This document shows positions 1-8,258 of a DNA stretch of 64,000 nucleotides, piece by piece. Under the pieces are notes generated by a model. The model saw nothing but the letters and a program-made list of their open reading frames with translations. It did not search any database and was not told the DNA's origin. The translations under genes were made by a program, and so were the position numbers. Every line of letters begins with the position of its first letter. The first letter of the stretch is position 1. Origin of the DNA: Bacteroidota bacterium (GTDB lineage: Bacteria; Bacteroidota; Bacteroidia; Cytophagales; Cyclobacteriaceae); contig JAJRQT010000166.1 of assembly GCA_024280115.1 (NCBI GenBank), positions 1-64,000 on the forward strand, in the 5' to 3' direction.

Positions 1-154
1 AACGTTAAAACATTGATAATCAATAGATTGAAAAAATTAGAATAAAAGCATAATAAAATATTTCAATTTCATTTGACTGCTTTCAAAATTTGGAACAAAA
101 GTGAAAAACTCAGAATCAATTATTAGAGGTTCCCTAAAGAGATATTTATTTTCC

Positions 155-186
155 TTTACATAATAAAAAAAATATTAATAACTTTG
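155..186 (+). promoter_or_regulatory. Possible promoter for tRNA-Arg
   Basis: TAACTTTG at 179-186 fits the Bacteroidota -7 consensus TAnnTTTG, with a weak TTTA at 155-158 as the -33 element (spacing 20). It lies 92 bases before the tRNA, so a 5' leader is implied. The rest of positions 1-278 is AT-rich and shows no gene. Confidence 0.4.
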
Positions 187-278
187 CACCCTGATTTTAA
201 GAAGCAATTAAAATTGATCTTTTAATCATCGATTATTAAAGATAATCAGGATCAAAAGAGATAATTCTTTTGTGAATT

Positions 279-352
279 GGTTCCATAGCTCAGCTGGATA
301 GAGCAACTGCCTTCTAAGCAGTAGGTCGAAGGTTCGAATCCTTCTGGAATCA
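279..352 (+). tRNA. tRNA-Arg (anticodon TCT)
   Basis: The sequence folds as a 74-nt cloverleaf. The acceptor stem pairs GGTTCCA with TGGAATC (one G-T pair), with discriminator A352. The D arm carries AGCTCAG, the anticodon loop is CTTCTAA giving anticodon TCT, and the T arm has the invariant GGTTCGAATCC. The CCA end is not fully encoded (CAC follows). It decodes AGA/AGG arginine codons. Confidence 0.97.
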
Positions 353-364
353 CTTAATAATAAG

Positions 365-398
365 GCACTTACAGGGTAAAATTTGTAAGTGCTTTTTT
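365..398 (+). terminator. Rho-independent terminator after tRNA-Arg
   Basis: GCACTTACA (365-373) pairs perfectly with TGTAAGTGC (384-392) around a 10-nt loop, followed by six T. It starts 12 nt after the tRNA and should end that transcript. Confidence 0.9.
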
Positions 399-405
399 AT
401 TATAA

Positions 406-594
406 TTAAAAAAATTAGCAAAATTTACCGCGACTACCGAACTTATTTTATCTTTTCGATTAGGAATCGGCGGAGGAGGATTGGCTACCTTAATTGTCAA
501 AATATTCGCGACTGAAAAAATAAGAATACAATTAAAGTCTGATTATGTTTTGAAGTTGGAAGAAGCTAATCATTTTCTAAAGTTTGAGACTTGA
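406..594 (+). pseudogene. Possible gene remnant downstream of tRNA-Arg
   Basis: An open frame of 62 codons runs from just after a TAA (403-405) to TGA at 592-594 with no ATG. The translation has a protein-like shape: a Gly-rich hydrophobic stretch (GIGGGGLATLIVKIF) followed by a charged helix (VLKLEEANHFLKFET), reminiscent of a one-TM protein with a coiled tail. I do not recognise a family. It may be the 3' end of a gene lost by deletion next to the tRNA, or chance. Confidence 0.3.
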
Positions 595-597
595 TCA

Positions 598-2097
598 TTA
601 TTCATCAGGTTTCGGACTTTTGTTCGATCTATGGTTTGCTTTCTCACTCATTTTATATAATTCGTCCGCAGGGATATCATAAAAAGATTTATTAAGTTTT
701 TTATATTTTGGATTAGCATCCTGATCGGGAAAGGATTGCAGTACTTTATTGAATTTTAATAGCGCTTTCTGAATATCGGGATCATGACTGGATACTAGAT
801 TGTTAACCTCTTGAGGATCGGATTCAAGATGATATAATTCAGAAATTATTTTTGTTGTATCAATGTATGCCTTATATTTATTATCCCGGATCACACGGTC
901 TCTGAACGAATAATAATTCTCTACCCTATCATTTCTAATCACAGCTGGGTGAGATCCCATTGCCATGATCCAGTCACGGGGTGAATCTTGCTGCTTGCCC
1001 AGGACTAATGGCGCAAAAGAAAGACCATCGATTGTATTCCCACTTGGTATTTCCGCGCTTGCGAGATCTGCGAAGGTGGGTAAAAAATCAGCGAAATCCA
1101 CCAGGGCGTCAGTCACTTTTCCCGATGGCACAAGGCCGGGGGCATTCACAATCAAGGGGGCATTTATTCCATTTTCGGTAAGATATGTTTTTCCTCCGCG
1201 TACCGCACGACCGTTTCTGTGTCCGGTTATTGAACCAGATGTACCATTGTCTGTAGTCCAGAATACAAGTGTATTTTCTCTTATACCCAGGCTGTCCAAT
1301 GCATTTATCAGCTTCCCGAGGAGAAAATCTGTATATCTGACCATGGCTTTATGCTTTTCAATTTTACGTGTCACCTTAGGTTCGAGAGGAGTGGTAGTTA
1401 ATGGACCGTGTGTCAAACACATGGGATAATAAATCATCATGGGTTTATCCTTATTTTTCTCCATAAATTGGATGATGAAAGCCGTAAAAATATCATCGCC
1501 AAACTGCCCTTTATATGTTTTGCTTCCTTCTTTGGTATGAATATAGGGATCCCAATACCTGTTTTTGCTCACCTCGAGATTTCCACTCTCCCCGCCTGTC
1601 CACATACAATATTCATCAAAGCCATGTTGAACCATGATCTCCGGTTGAATCCTGAAATCGTTGATTTGCCATTTTCCGGCCGTACAGGTTACATAGCCGG
1701 CCTCTTTCATTATTTCCGCGAACGTAGTATATGCCTCAGGATCAAATTGTGCTCCATGTCCCCAGCGGGGCACATCATAGTGGTTGACCCACCCGTTTCT
1801 CCAGGGATATTGCCCCGTTAGCAAGGTTGCCCGTGAAGGTGTACATTGTGGCATGGAATACGCATTCGTAAAACTCAGGCCACTGTTTGCCAATTTATCT
1901 ATGTTTGGTGTTTGCACATCTTCAGCTCCATAAAGACTAACCCATTCTTTGCCCAGGTCATCAATTAAAATGAAAATAATATTAGGTTTGGATACATCAG
2001 AATTCTGATCTATTCCAGATTTACATTGCTGAAAAAACAGCAAAAAAGATAGGACAGCAATTCGGAACAGATATTGTTTGAAACATGGGGTTTTCAT
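598..2097 (-). CDS. Sulfatase (arylsulfatase-type lipoprotein)
   Basis: This 499-aa enzyme of the alkaline-phosphatase superfamily hydrolyses sulfate esters, probably on polysaccharides, in the periplasm or on the outer surface. The N-terminus is a hydrophobic signal ending in a lipobox-like FFQQC (Cys25). The core starts NIIFILIDDLG (metal-binding Asp pair). C85-T-P-S-R89 is the C-x-P-S-R motif whose Cys is matured to formylglycine. HGFD, KW and TDNGTSG segments are also typical. The stop lies 3 bases beyond the preceding open frame. No maturase (FGE/anSME) and no SusC/D pair lies beside it, so the substrate cannot be read from context. It is the first of three sulfatases in the window. Confidence 0.93.
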   Translation of the reverse strand: MKTPCFKQYLFRIAVLSFLLFFQQCKSGIDQNSDVSKPNIIFILIDDLGKEWVSLYGAEDVQTPNIDKLANSGLSFTNAYSMPQCTPSRATLLTGQYPWRNGWVNHYDVPRWGHGAQFDPEAYTTFAEIMKEAGYVTCTAGKWQINDFRIQPEIMVQHGFDEYCMWTGGESGNLEVSKNRYWDPYIHTKEGSKTYKGQFGDDIFTAFIIQFMEKNKDKPMMIYYPMCLTHGPLTTTPLEPKVTRKIEKHKAMVRYTDFLLGKLINALDSLGIRENTLVFWTTDNGTSGSITGHRNGRAVRGGKTYLTENGINAPLIVNAPGLVPSGKVTDALVDFADFLPTFADLASAEIPSGNTIDGLSFAPLVLGKQQDSPRDWIMAMGSHPAVIRNDRVENYYSFRDRVIRDNKYKAYIDTTKIISELYHLESDPQEVNNLVSSHDPDIQKALLKFNKVLQSFPDQDANPKYKKLNKSFYDIPADELYKMSEKANHRSNKSPKPDE

Positions 2098-2580
2098 AGT
2101 ACAAATTTAATCTTCTTTTGCTGGTGAATAGATTTATTGTAATGCTTTATTTACATTGGTCCTGCCACGATTTTCATGGAAAAGTTTAAATTCCAAAGAT
2201 CAATATTCAATTAACAAGCGATGCCCATTGAACTAAAAATCAATTATTGGAACCGTGAAATCAAAATTGTAAAACTTTGACAGTAAGCTATTTTTTATAA
2301 TGCAATTACGTTTCATTAGTAAAATCTGAAAGTCAATAAGAGCGAAGAGTTTGTGATTTGGAATTTTCAATATGATCTCATTAAAATAGCGGGAATATCT
2401 TTACGTTTATTTATTCATTTTTCTCTGAATTCGAGTTTCTCAACCTTATATCAATTCGCTTATCGGTTTACATAGAAATATTTTAAATGACAAGTCCACC
2501 CTCAAGTTTAGCACAGCCAAACTTGTGGTTAGAATGATGCAATTTTGTATCCTGGCTTAGGAAATGAGGTTACATTTTTA
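2098..2580. other. Intergenic region, no gene seen
   Basis: This 483-bp AT-rich gap lies upstream of the sulfatase (divergent side) and downstream of the RES toxin. A 7-bp inverted repeat CAAGTTT/AAACTTG with a 9-nt loop at 2503-2525 could help end the toxin transcript but has no U tract. Nothing else was recognised. Confidence 0.5.
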
Positions 2581-3051
2581 TCACCCAATACCAGCCCTAA
2601 TCCTTGGGTCAAATTTATGAAACAATTCTACTTTGGTCACCCTAACTTTTTTCATATCCGGATGTTCTGTGTTGATTACATAATTATATTCGTATGGAAT
2701 AATTACACTTGGAACCTTTAACACAGCGGAGGATTTATTATGATACCATTCATGGCCATAATTCTGGCATTCAATCACATCCCTCAGGACGTTTGTATCC
2801 GTTACGTTAATATGTTTTACTAAATTTACGGGAAAGGCAATTTCCAGGAACTTATATTTAGAGAGTAGAAATGAATTTTCCGCATGAACCAGCACTTCCA
2901 GGGATGCAAGAGCCCTGGATTCAGAAGCATATACTACCTGGTCGCCTTTAAGGTTCCATCTTCCTGATATGCCCGTAGATCTAAGCTCTTCTGATGCTCT
3001 CTCCCAGATACATCGGTAGGCCGTCAGCTTACGTAGGGTAGCCATTGGCAA
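2581..3051 (-). CDS. RES-domain toxin
   Basis: This 156-aa protein has the RES-domain signature: YRC near the N-terminus, GRWN, a YASES segment and an ALASLEVLVH helix. RES toxins of type II systems degrade or modify NAD+ (known for the family; not shown here). The conserved Arg (R13), Tyr and Glu positions of the fold appear to be present. The gene starts inside the end of the upstream antitoxin gene (23-bp overlap, 3029-3051), the usual antitoxin-first coupling. Length is normal for the family. Alternative starts at M1 or M3 are possible. Confidence 0.88.
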   Translation of the reverse strand: MPMATLRKLTAYRCIWERASEELRSTGISGRWNLKGDQVVYASESRALASLEVLVHAENSFLLSKYKFLEIAFPVNLVKHINVTDTNVLRDVIECQNYGHEWYHNKSSAVLKVPSVIIPYEYNYVINTEHPDMKKVRVTKVELFHKFDPRIRAGIG

Positions 3052-3520
3052 GCCTCGTTAATTCATCAATCGTATTCTGAATACCTTTGACTGAATAGAG
3101 TAAATTTTTGGGGATGGTTTCTAATCGAATTGAATATTTATTTAACCATCTATCAAAGGATTTTTCGGAACCGAATAGATCAACACCAAATTCCTGCAGC
3201 TCCTTATATTTCATCACCCATTCACCTTGAACCGGGGGGAGTTCTTTGTTACTTTTCAGGTAAGATCTGAATGTTTTGTCTGTAATCCCTATAGCAGTGG
3301 TAACTACCTTGGTTTCTACAGGAACATCTTTCAATATTGAAAATTTTACAATATCCGGAATTTTCCTGGTTTCCATTACGCCATACATCAATTCAGGTTC
3401 TGAAAGTATCCATGGAGGGCTTGTGTTTTTTTTGGTAGATTTAGTTGCGGCTTTTGTAGATTTTGCACGTTTACTGCCAACCTCCAATTTATCTTGATCT
3501 TGGCTATATGACTTCTTCAT
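3029..3520 (-). CDS. Xre/ParS/MbcA-type antitoxin
   Basis: This 163-aa protein is the antitoxin partner of the RES toxin. A Lys/Ser/Thr-rich N-terminus (about residues 1-35) is followed by an Xre-like helix-turn-helix segment (about 65-100, with ITDKTFRSYL) and a C-terminal toxin-binding domain of the DUF2384 type (LFGSEKSFDRWLNK, then KNLLYSVKGIQ and a terminal DELTRLANG helix). It should bind the toxin and repress the shared promoter. A 7-bp inverted repeat about 80 bases upstream is a candidate operator. Confidence 0.88.
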   Translation of the reverse strand: MKKSYSQDQDKLEVGSKRAKSTKAATKSTKKNTSPPWILSEPELMYGVMETRKIPDIVKFSILKDVPVETKVVTTAIGITDKTFRSYLKSNKELPPVQGEWVMKYKELQEFGVDLFGSEKSFDRWLNKYSIRLETIPKNLLYSVKGIQNTIDELTRLANGYPT

Positions 3521-3903
3521 GACGGTAAAATTTCTTTAAGGTAGGAAATATTTCCCGATAATTTTTATATAATCTCTTTATTTTTGATATTTTTTTGCAA
3601 TTGGCAAATAACCAATTGATATGTTATGATCATCTGATTTCCTGAACTGGTCAAGTTGATTTTTCAAAATACTGTGTGTATAGTTCTGCTTAATTTGAGT
3701 AAATAGAACAGGATGGACATATAATATTTAGGTTGAGATTTAAGGTGATGAATTGAATTATTGGCCTCTTTACAAATAAGATATACAATATGACAGATGT
3801 CCGTTTTTTTAATAGAAAGATGGAAACTCATGCTAAAAGCATTTAGATTTGTATTAAAATAATTTGCTGAATAATTGACCAATTTGTAAAAATTGAAGAG
3901 ACT
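3521..3903. other. Divergent intergenic region
   Basis: This 383-bp gap lies between the antitoxin and metallophosphoesterase genes. Apart from the inverted repeat at 3598-3618 I see no gene. Short open frames on the minus strand here have low-complexity translations and no start context. Confidence 0.5.
3598..3618. promoter_or_regulatory. Candidate operator of the Xre-RES module
   Basis: CAATTGG (3598-3604) and CCAATTG (3612-3618) form a perfect 7-bp inverted repeat with a 7-bp spacer, so dyad centres sit 14 bp apart. It lies 78 bases upstream of the antitoxin start, where autoregulatory sites of such systems are expected. Function is inferred. Confidence 0.4.
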
Positions 3904-4743
3904 ATGAATAGAAGAAAATTCATTAATGGCATTATGGCTTTAGGTGGCGTGGGGGTTTCTACGGGAATATATGCATGGCATATAGAGCCATTTTGGCTTG
4001 AATTTGTAAAATTGAAAATGCAAATCGAAAACCTTCCAAATAATTTAATTGGTTCAACAATCATGCAGATCAGTGATATTCATATTGGCAATAGATTTGA
4101 CAGGAAATACATAATAGATGCCTTTAATGATGCCAAAAAATTCAATCCTGATTTTGTAGTGTACACAGGGGATTTTGTTAGTTATGAATCCGCAGAGCAA
4201 TTTGAGCAATTACAAGAGGTTTTTGAAAATCCGGTTCTGGGAAAATATGGAACTATTGGCATATTGGGAAATCACGATTACGGCCTTAATTGGTCTCAGA
4301 ATGATGTGGCGGATAAAATTGTAGAGATATTAGCTGATAATGGTATTGAGATGTTGAGGAATAGTCAAAAGCAAATAAGTGGCTTAAATTTTATTGGCTT
4401 AGATGACTATTGGGCAACGAATTTTAATCCACAAAAAGTTATGGATCATATCGACACAAATTTAGCCAATGTAGTGCTTTGTCATAATCCTGATGTTGCC
4501 GATGAACCTGTTTGGAATAATTATAATGGTTGGATCCTGTCAGGGCATACTCATGGAGGACAATGTAAACCCCCATTTTTAGATCCACCGATATTACCTG
4601 TAAAAAATAAAAACTATACATCTGGAAAAATTAAACTCGAAGATGGCAGGAATTTATATATCAATAGAGCATTGGGTCATTTATGGCAGGTTAGATTTAA
4701 TATGCGGCCCGAGATTACCGTATTTGAACTTGACAAAGTCTAA
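3904..4743 (+). CDS. Metallophosphoesterase (YkuE/YaeI-like)
   Basis: This 279-aa calcineurin-like phosphoesterase shows the five metal-site motifs: D58-x-H60 (SDIHIG), GD at 89-90 (TGDF), GNHD at 122-125, H194 (LCHNPD) and GHTHGGQ at 214-220. The N-terminus carries RRKFI plus a hydrophobic segment (MALGGVGVSTGIYAW), resembling a Tat-type signal or membrane anchor. The active site would then sit outside the cytoplasm, as in YkuE. Such enzymes act on phospholipid or UDP-diacylglucosamine-type phosphoesters; the substrate here is unknown. It stands alone between a toxin-antitoxin pair and a GntR regulator. Confidence 0.9.
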   Translation: MNRRKFINGIMALGGVGVSTGIYAWHIEPFWLEFVKLKMQIENLPNNLIGSTIMQISDIHIGNRFDRKYIIDAFNDAKKFNPDFVVYTGDFVSYESAEQFEQLQEVFENPVLGKYGTIGILGNHDYGLNWSQNDVADKIVEILADNGIEMLRNSQKQISGLNFIGLDDYWATNFNPQKVMDHIDTNLANVVLCHNPDVADEPVWNNYNGWILSGHTHGGQCKPPFLDPPILPVKNKNYTSGKIKLEDGRNLYINRALGHLWQVRFNMRPEITVFELDKV

Positions 4744-4758
4744 AAATTATCGAATTAT

Positions 4759-4774
4759 ACTTGTACGTACAAGT
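4759..4774. promoter_or_regulatory. Palindromic operator for the GntR/HutC regulator
   Basis: ACTTGTACGTACAAGT is a perfect 16-bp palindrome. It has the dyad with inner GTAC typical of GntR/HutC-family sites and lies 44 bases before the regulator's start codon, covering the predicted -33 element. Autorepression is the natural reading (inference). Confidence 0.7.
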
Positions 4775-4790
4775 TGTTTTTTTACCTTTG
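4761..4790 (+). promoter_or_regulatory. Promoter of the gntR-deoC operon
   Basis: TACCTTTG at 4783-4790 exactly matches the Bacteroidota -7 box TAnnTTTG. TTG at 4761-4763, inside the palindromic operator, is 19 bases upstream and serves as the -33 element. The predicted transcript start is near 4797. Confidence 0.65.
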
Positions 4791-4818
4791 CATCCGGAGT
4801 TTAATACTTGCACATTTC

Positions 4819-5526
4819 ATGGCCCAAACAAGATATCAACAAATCTACAATATCCTGAAATCCCGCATTCAACAGGGAACCTATGCCGTTGGAGATTTCC
4901 TTCCTTCGGAAAACGAACTTTGCAATACTTATAAAATCACCAGGACAACTGCCCGAAAAGCCTTGGACGAATTGCTTAAAGAAAGCTTTATTGAAAAACT
5001 TCACGGAAAAGGAAGTAGGGTGAAAGAACGCCGTCAAACTTTGGGTTTATTGACCGTTAAGGGTTTTTCAGAAGCAGTGGGAGAAAATGTAAAAACCATA
5101 TTTCTTCAAATGCCCAAAATTATAAATTGGCCTGAAAAGCTCCCATTTCCTGCTGGCGAAAAAGAACTGGAATCAGATTGTATCTATTTTGAGCGTTTAC
5201 GGGGAGTGGGTGATATACCGGTAATGCTGGAATCAAACTGGTTTTCTGCAAATAGACTCGAAGACTTTGTGGAAGTTGATTTTGTGGATGGATCATTTTT
5301 TAAAACACTGAGTCAAAAGTATCTGATTGAAATCGTAAGCTCTGAGCAAGAATTGCGCGCTTTATATGCTGATGAGAAAAGTGCCAATTTATTGAAAATT
5401 GACCAGGGCTCTCCGATTCTTCGAATATCCATTAAGTTCACCACAAGTAAACCAGGCCTGAATATTTACAGCTATTTGTATTGTAATACCGAGAAATATC
5501 CTATTGGAAATATATATCAACACTAA
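4819..5526 (+). CDS. GntR-family regulator (HutC/UTRA type)
   Basis: This 235-aa repressor has an N-terminal winged helix (RYQQIYNILKSRI, then PSENELCNTYKITRTTARKALDEL and a wing with HGKGSRV) and a C-terminal UTRA ligand-binding domain from about residue 85 (VMLESNWFSA, EQELRALYADE, GSPILRIS). I chose ATG 4819 because an upstream TTG in the same frame at 4774 would lie inside the promoter and add a non-family leader. deoC follows after 11 bases, so the two form an operon. The effector is probably a deoxyribose- or sugar-phosphate-type metabolite, by context only. Confidence 0.93.
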   Translation: MAQTRYQQIYNILKSRIQQGTYAVGDFLPSENELCNTYKITRTTARKALDELLKESFIEKLHGKGSRVKERRQTLGLLTVKGFSEAVGENVKTIFLQMPKIINWPEKLPFPAGEKELESDCIYFERLRGVGDIPVMLESNWFSANRLEDFVEVDFVDGSFFKTLSQKYLIEIVSSEQELRALYADEKSANLLKIDQGSPILRISIKFTTSKPGLNIYSYLYCNTEKYPIGNIYQH

Positions 5527-5537
5527 AAATTATAACA

Positions 5538-6251
5538 ATGTCAAAAACAAAAACTCTTGCCAAAATGATTGATCACTCCATCCTTCATCCAACTATGACC
5601 GATGAGGATTTGAAAAAAGAGTGTGAAGTAGCTAAAAAATATGATGTCGCATCTGTGTGTGTAAAACCATATGCAGTACCACAGGCAGTAGAACTTTTAA
5701 AAGGAACTGATGTATTTGTCGGTTGTGTCATCGGTTTCCCGTCTGGCAATTCTGCTACGGAAGTGAAAGTTTTTGAAGCTGAAAAGGCCTGCAAAGATGG
5801 AGCTGTAGAGATCGATATGGTCATCAATATCGGCAAAGCGCTTCAGGGAGATTGGGCATATATTGAAGAGGAAATTGGCGCTGTCACAAATGCATGCCAT
5901 AAGCACGAAGCTATTGTAAAAGTAATTTTTGAAACAGATTACGTGACTAAAGAGTCGGATATCGTGAAACTTTGTAAAATATGCACAAAGGTTGGCGCTG
6001 ATTATGTAAAAACTTCCAGTGGCTTTGGTTTTGTGAAAGGTGCCGATGGAAAATACAGCTATGTCGGGGCGACCATTCAAAATCTGAAGTTGATGAAGGC
6101 CTCCGTCGGTCCAAATGTAAAAGTAAAAGCTGCGGGTGGTGTCAGAACACTGGATGGATTAATTGCAGTTCAGGAAGCGGGATGCAGTCGATGTGGCGCC
6201 ACAGCAACTATAGCCATGATGGAAGATGCTATTGAGAGATTTGGTAAATAA
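5538..6251 (+). CDS. deoC: Deoxyribose-phosphate aldolase
   Basis: DeoC splits 2-deoxyribose-5-phosphate into acetaldehyde and glyceraldehyde-3-phosphate in deoxynucleoside catabolism. The 237-aa protein shows the catalytic set in order: D93 in EIDMVINIG, Schiff-base K158 in VKTSSGFG and K197 in VKAAGGVRT. Length matches the family. No other deo gene is adjacent; the partner is the GntR regulator just upstream. The start ATG at 5538 is the first after the regulator stop. It is convergent with batA, with a 69-bp gap that shows no strong terminator hairpin. Confidence 0.97.
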   Translation: MSKTKTLAKMIDHSILHPTMTDEDLKKECEVAKKYDVASVCVKPYAVPQAVELLKGTDVFVGCVIGFPSGNSATEVKVFEAEKACKDGAVEIDMVINIGKALQGDWAYIEEEIGAVTNACHKHEAIVKVIFETDYVTKESDIVKLCKICTKVGADYVKTSSGFGFVKGADGKYSYVGATIQNLKLMKASVGPNVKVKAAGGVRTLDGLIAVQEAGCSRCGATATIAMMEDAIERFGK

Positions 6252-6320
6252 ATTTCCACTGTACACCATTTTTTGGTCCAACTGCGGATTTATACATCTC
6301 CCAGCAAATTCACAATGAAA

Positions 6321-7361
6321 TCAATCTTTTAAAATATTACTTAAAAAAGTAGATTTAAGCGCTATCCAAATCAGAAATAATAGAATTGCCCATTTAAGGT
6401 AAACCCTGTAATAATCGGTTGTATCCCTAAATCGGTTTTCTTTTATCTCCGCTTTTTCATAACGGTCGATCAATAAAAAAACATCCTCAAGGGTTTTATT
6501 GTCAGAAGCGCGGAAGAAACGGCCTTCTCCGATTTCAGCAATTTGTCTAAGGGTGGTCTCATCAAGTGTATTGTCACTATACAGCACCCTCCCAAAAATA
6601 TCTTTCCCGGTAGGAACTTTGCCCTCCTTCCCTATGCCGATGGTATATATTTTTATATCGTAGGCATGACAAATTTCTGCTGCTGTTATGGGGTCTATGT
6701 TTCCTGCGGTATTATCACCATCACTCAGGAGAATAACCACTTTGGATTTAGAATCCGATTCTCTCATCCTGTTTGTTGCCACAGCCAATGCGCTACCAAT
6801 AGCGGTACCGGATGCATCAATTTTTTCAAAAGTGATTTCATCGATATACGTATTTAAAAGTTTGTAGTCCGTTGTGAGTGGAGCAAGACTATAGGCATCA
6901 CCCGAAAAAATGACAATTCCAATCCTGTCCTGGAATCTCCCTGCAATGAATTCTTTCGCCACTTGTTTTGCAGCTTCGAGTCTATTGGGATTGAAGTCTT
7001 GTATAGTCATTGATCTAGAAATATCCACGACGAGCATGATGTCAATTCCTTCGGTCCATTGTTCTACTTTCTCATTGCTTGTTTGCGGTCTCGCCAAAGC
7101 AACAATGAGCAAGGCGATCATCAAAGCAAAGAGGATATCCGGAATAAACCTCAATATGCTGATGAAATCAGATTTAATTTTTCTCTCCGGAAGTGCAATT
7201 GTCAATTTTTGTCTGAGCCGGATGCTTAGGAGCCATTTTAAAATAAATATCACGGGAATGGCCAGAAGAAACATAAGAATGAACTTGTATTCCCATGTAA
7301 AATTCTGAAATGTAGCGGGGTAAAACCAGGAAAAAGAAAACCATTTACTTACTTCTGGCAT
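6321..7361 (-). CDS. batA: BatA-like VWA-domain membrane protein
   Basis: This 346-aa protein has an N-terminal membrane anchor (about 27-47), a second TM (about 72-90), a von Willebrand A domain with MIDAS motif D113-I-S-R-S117, and a C-terminal TM (about 323-343). This is the BatA (aerotolerance) architecture: a membrane VWA protein with its domain in the periplasm. Its MIDAS threonine and the DGDN segment are visible. It is the last gene of a three-gene operon with a DUF58 protein and a BatD-like protein, 3 bases after the preceding gene. Bat proteins are linked to envelope or oxidative stress resistance; the mechanism is unknown. Confidence 0.92.
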   Translation of the reverse strand: MPEVSKWFSFSWFYPATFQNFTWEYKFILMFLLAIPVIFILKWLLSIRLRQKLTIALPERKIKSDFISILRFIPDILFALMIALLIVALARPQTSNEKVEQWTEGIDIMLVVDISRSMTIQDFNPNRLEAAKQVAKEFIAGRFQDRIGIVIFSGDAYSLAPLTTDYKLLNTYIDEITFEKIDASGTAIGSALAVATNRMRESDSKSKVVILLSDGDNTAGNIDPITAAEICHAYDIKIYTIGIGKEGKVPTGKDIFGRVLYSDNTLDETTLRQIAEIGEGRFFRASDNKTLEDVFLLIDRYEKAEIKENRFRDTTDYYRVYLKWAILLFLIWIALKSTFLSNILKD

Positions 7362-7364
7362 AAT

Positions 7365-8258
7365 CTATCTGCTTTTAATCTCTTTAATTTTTTCGTTATA
7401 AACATCAATTGAAAATTTCATTAAATAATCAAAATTATCAAAAAGGTCTTTACTGTTTTCTCCGCCATAAATACACCTGTCAATCATTCTGAGGCTATCT
7501 TTGAGCTGTTCATTATTGTGCAAAACAAGTATTTCTTTGGTCGTGGATTTTGAAATTGGTTTTTTCTCCAGCCATTCCAGGTATCTTTTCCAAACGGCCA
7601 AAACATGCTCAGTGGTATTATTTGGATTATTACTGGAAACGTCACGCATCAAATTGAAGAATTGCTGTATGAATTTTTTATGTTTTCTGTTCAGTTGATA
7701 CACCTTCCACGCTTTCAGAATTTGTTTCCCAAAGAATAGTGCAATAACAAAAGTAATGAAAAGCAAAAGCCCAAGTGCGATAAGAAAATAGGGGTAATTG
7801 AATTGCTTATTAATGTCAAATAATTCGGTATTTGATTTCAGCTCGGGTTTTTCCGGTATTTCGGTGACAACCGGAATAAATATAACAGAATCCATATTTG
7901 AAAAAATCGCCAGGCTGTCTTCATTGTTCATTACAAAGATGGGAAGTTGTAAATACTGGATAGAATCAATTTCAAATGTTGACAACCGATATACTACACT
8001 GTCAAAACTTTGAGTGCTGTCGGTTTTAGTTTTGAAATATGTCCTTGAATTATAATCGAATGTTCCGAACTTATAGGTGCTGTCCGGGAAAAGTATGTTC
8101 AGAGATTTGTCATATTTTACTGAGAGTGCAAAGGATATTTCCTCTCCAATTTTTACCTCTCGCTGTAAAAAAGTGCCCTCAGGTTCAATACTTTGTGCCT
8201 GTGAGAGGTGTATATGAAAAATTAAAATGATAATTTGAACTATTCTTTTTCTATGCAA
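7365..8258 (-). CDS. BatD-like membrane protein
   Basis: This 297-aa protein has a signal peptide ending near SQAQ (residue 22), a beta-rich periplasmic domain (about 25-150), one TM (about 154-175, PYFLIALGLLLFITFVIAL) and a helical cytoplasmic tail with a conserved-looking RYLEWLEKKPISKSTTKEI segment. This matches the gene usually found between DUF58 and batA in Bacteroidota. It overlaps the end of the DUF58 gene by 8 bases. The family is recognised by position and topology rather than by a catalytic motif. Confidence 0.75.
   Translation of the reverse strand: MHRKRIVQIIILIFHIHLSQAQSIEPEGTFLQREVKIGEEISFALSVKYDKSLNILFPDSTYKFGTFDYNSRTYFKTKTDSTQSFDSVVYRLSTFEIDSIQYLQLPIFVMNNEDSLAIFSNMDSVIFIPVVTEIPEKPELKSNTELFDINKQFNYPYFLIALGLLLFITFVIALFFGKQILKAWKVYQLNRKHKKFIQQFFNLMRDVSSNNPNNTTEHVLAVWKRYLEWLEKKPISKSTTKEILVLHNNEQLKDSLRMIDRCIYGGENSKDLFDNFDYLMKFSIDVYNEKIKEIKSR

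Noticed and set aside
4774..4818. N-terminal extension of the GntR regulator from TTG 4774
   Set aside because: The TTG lies in the operator/-33 region upstream of the predicted transcript start, and the extra residues do not fit the family.
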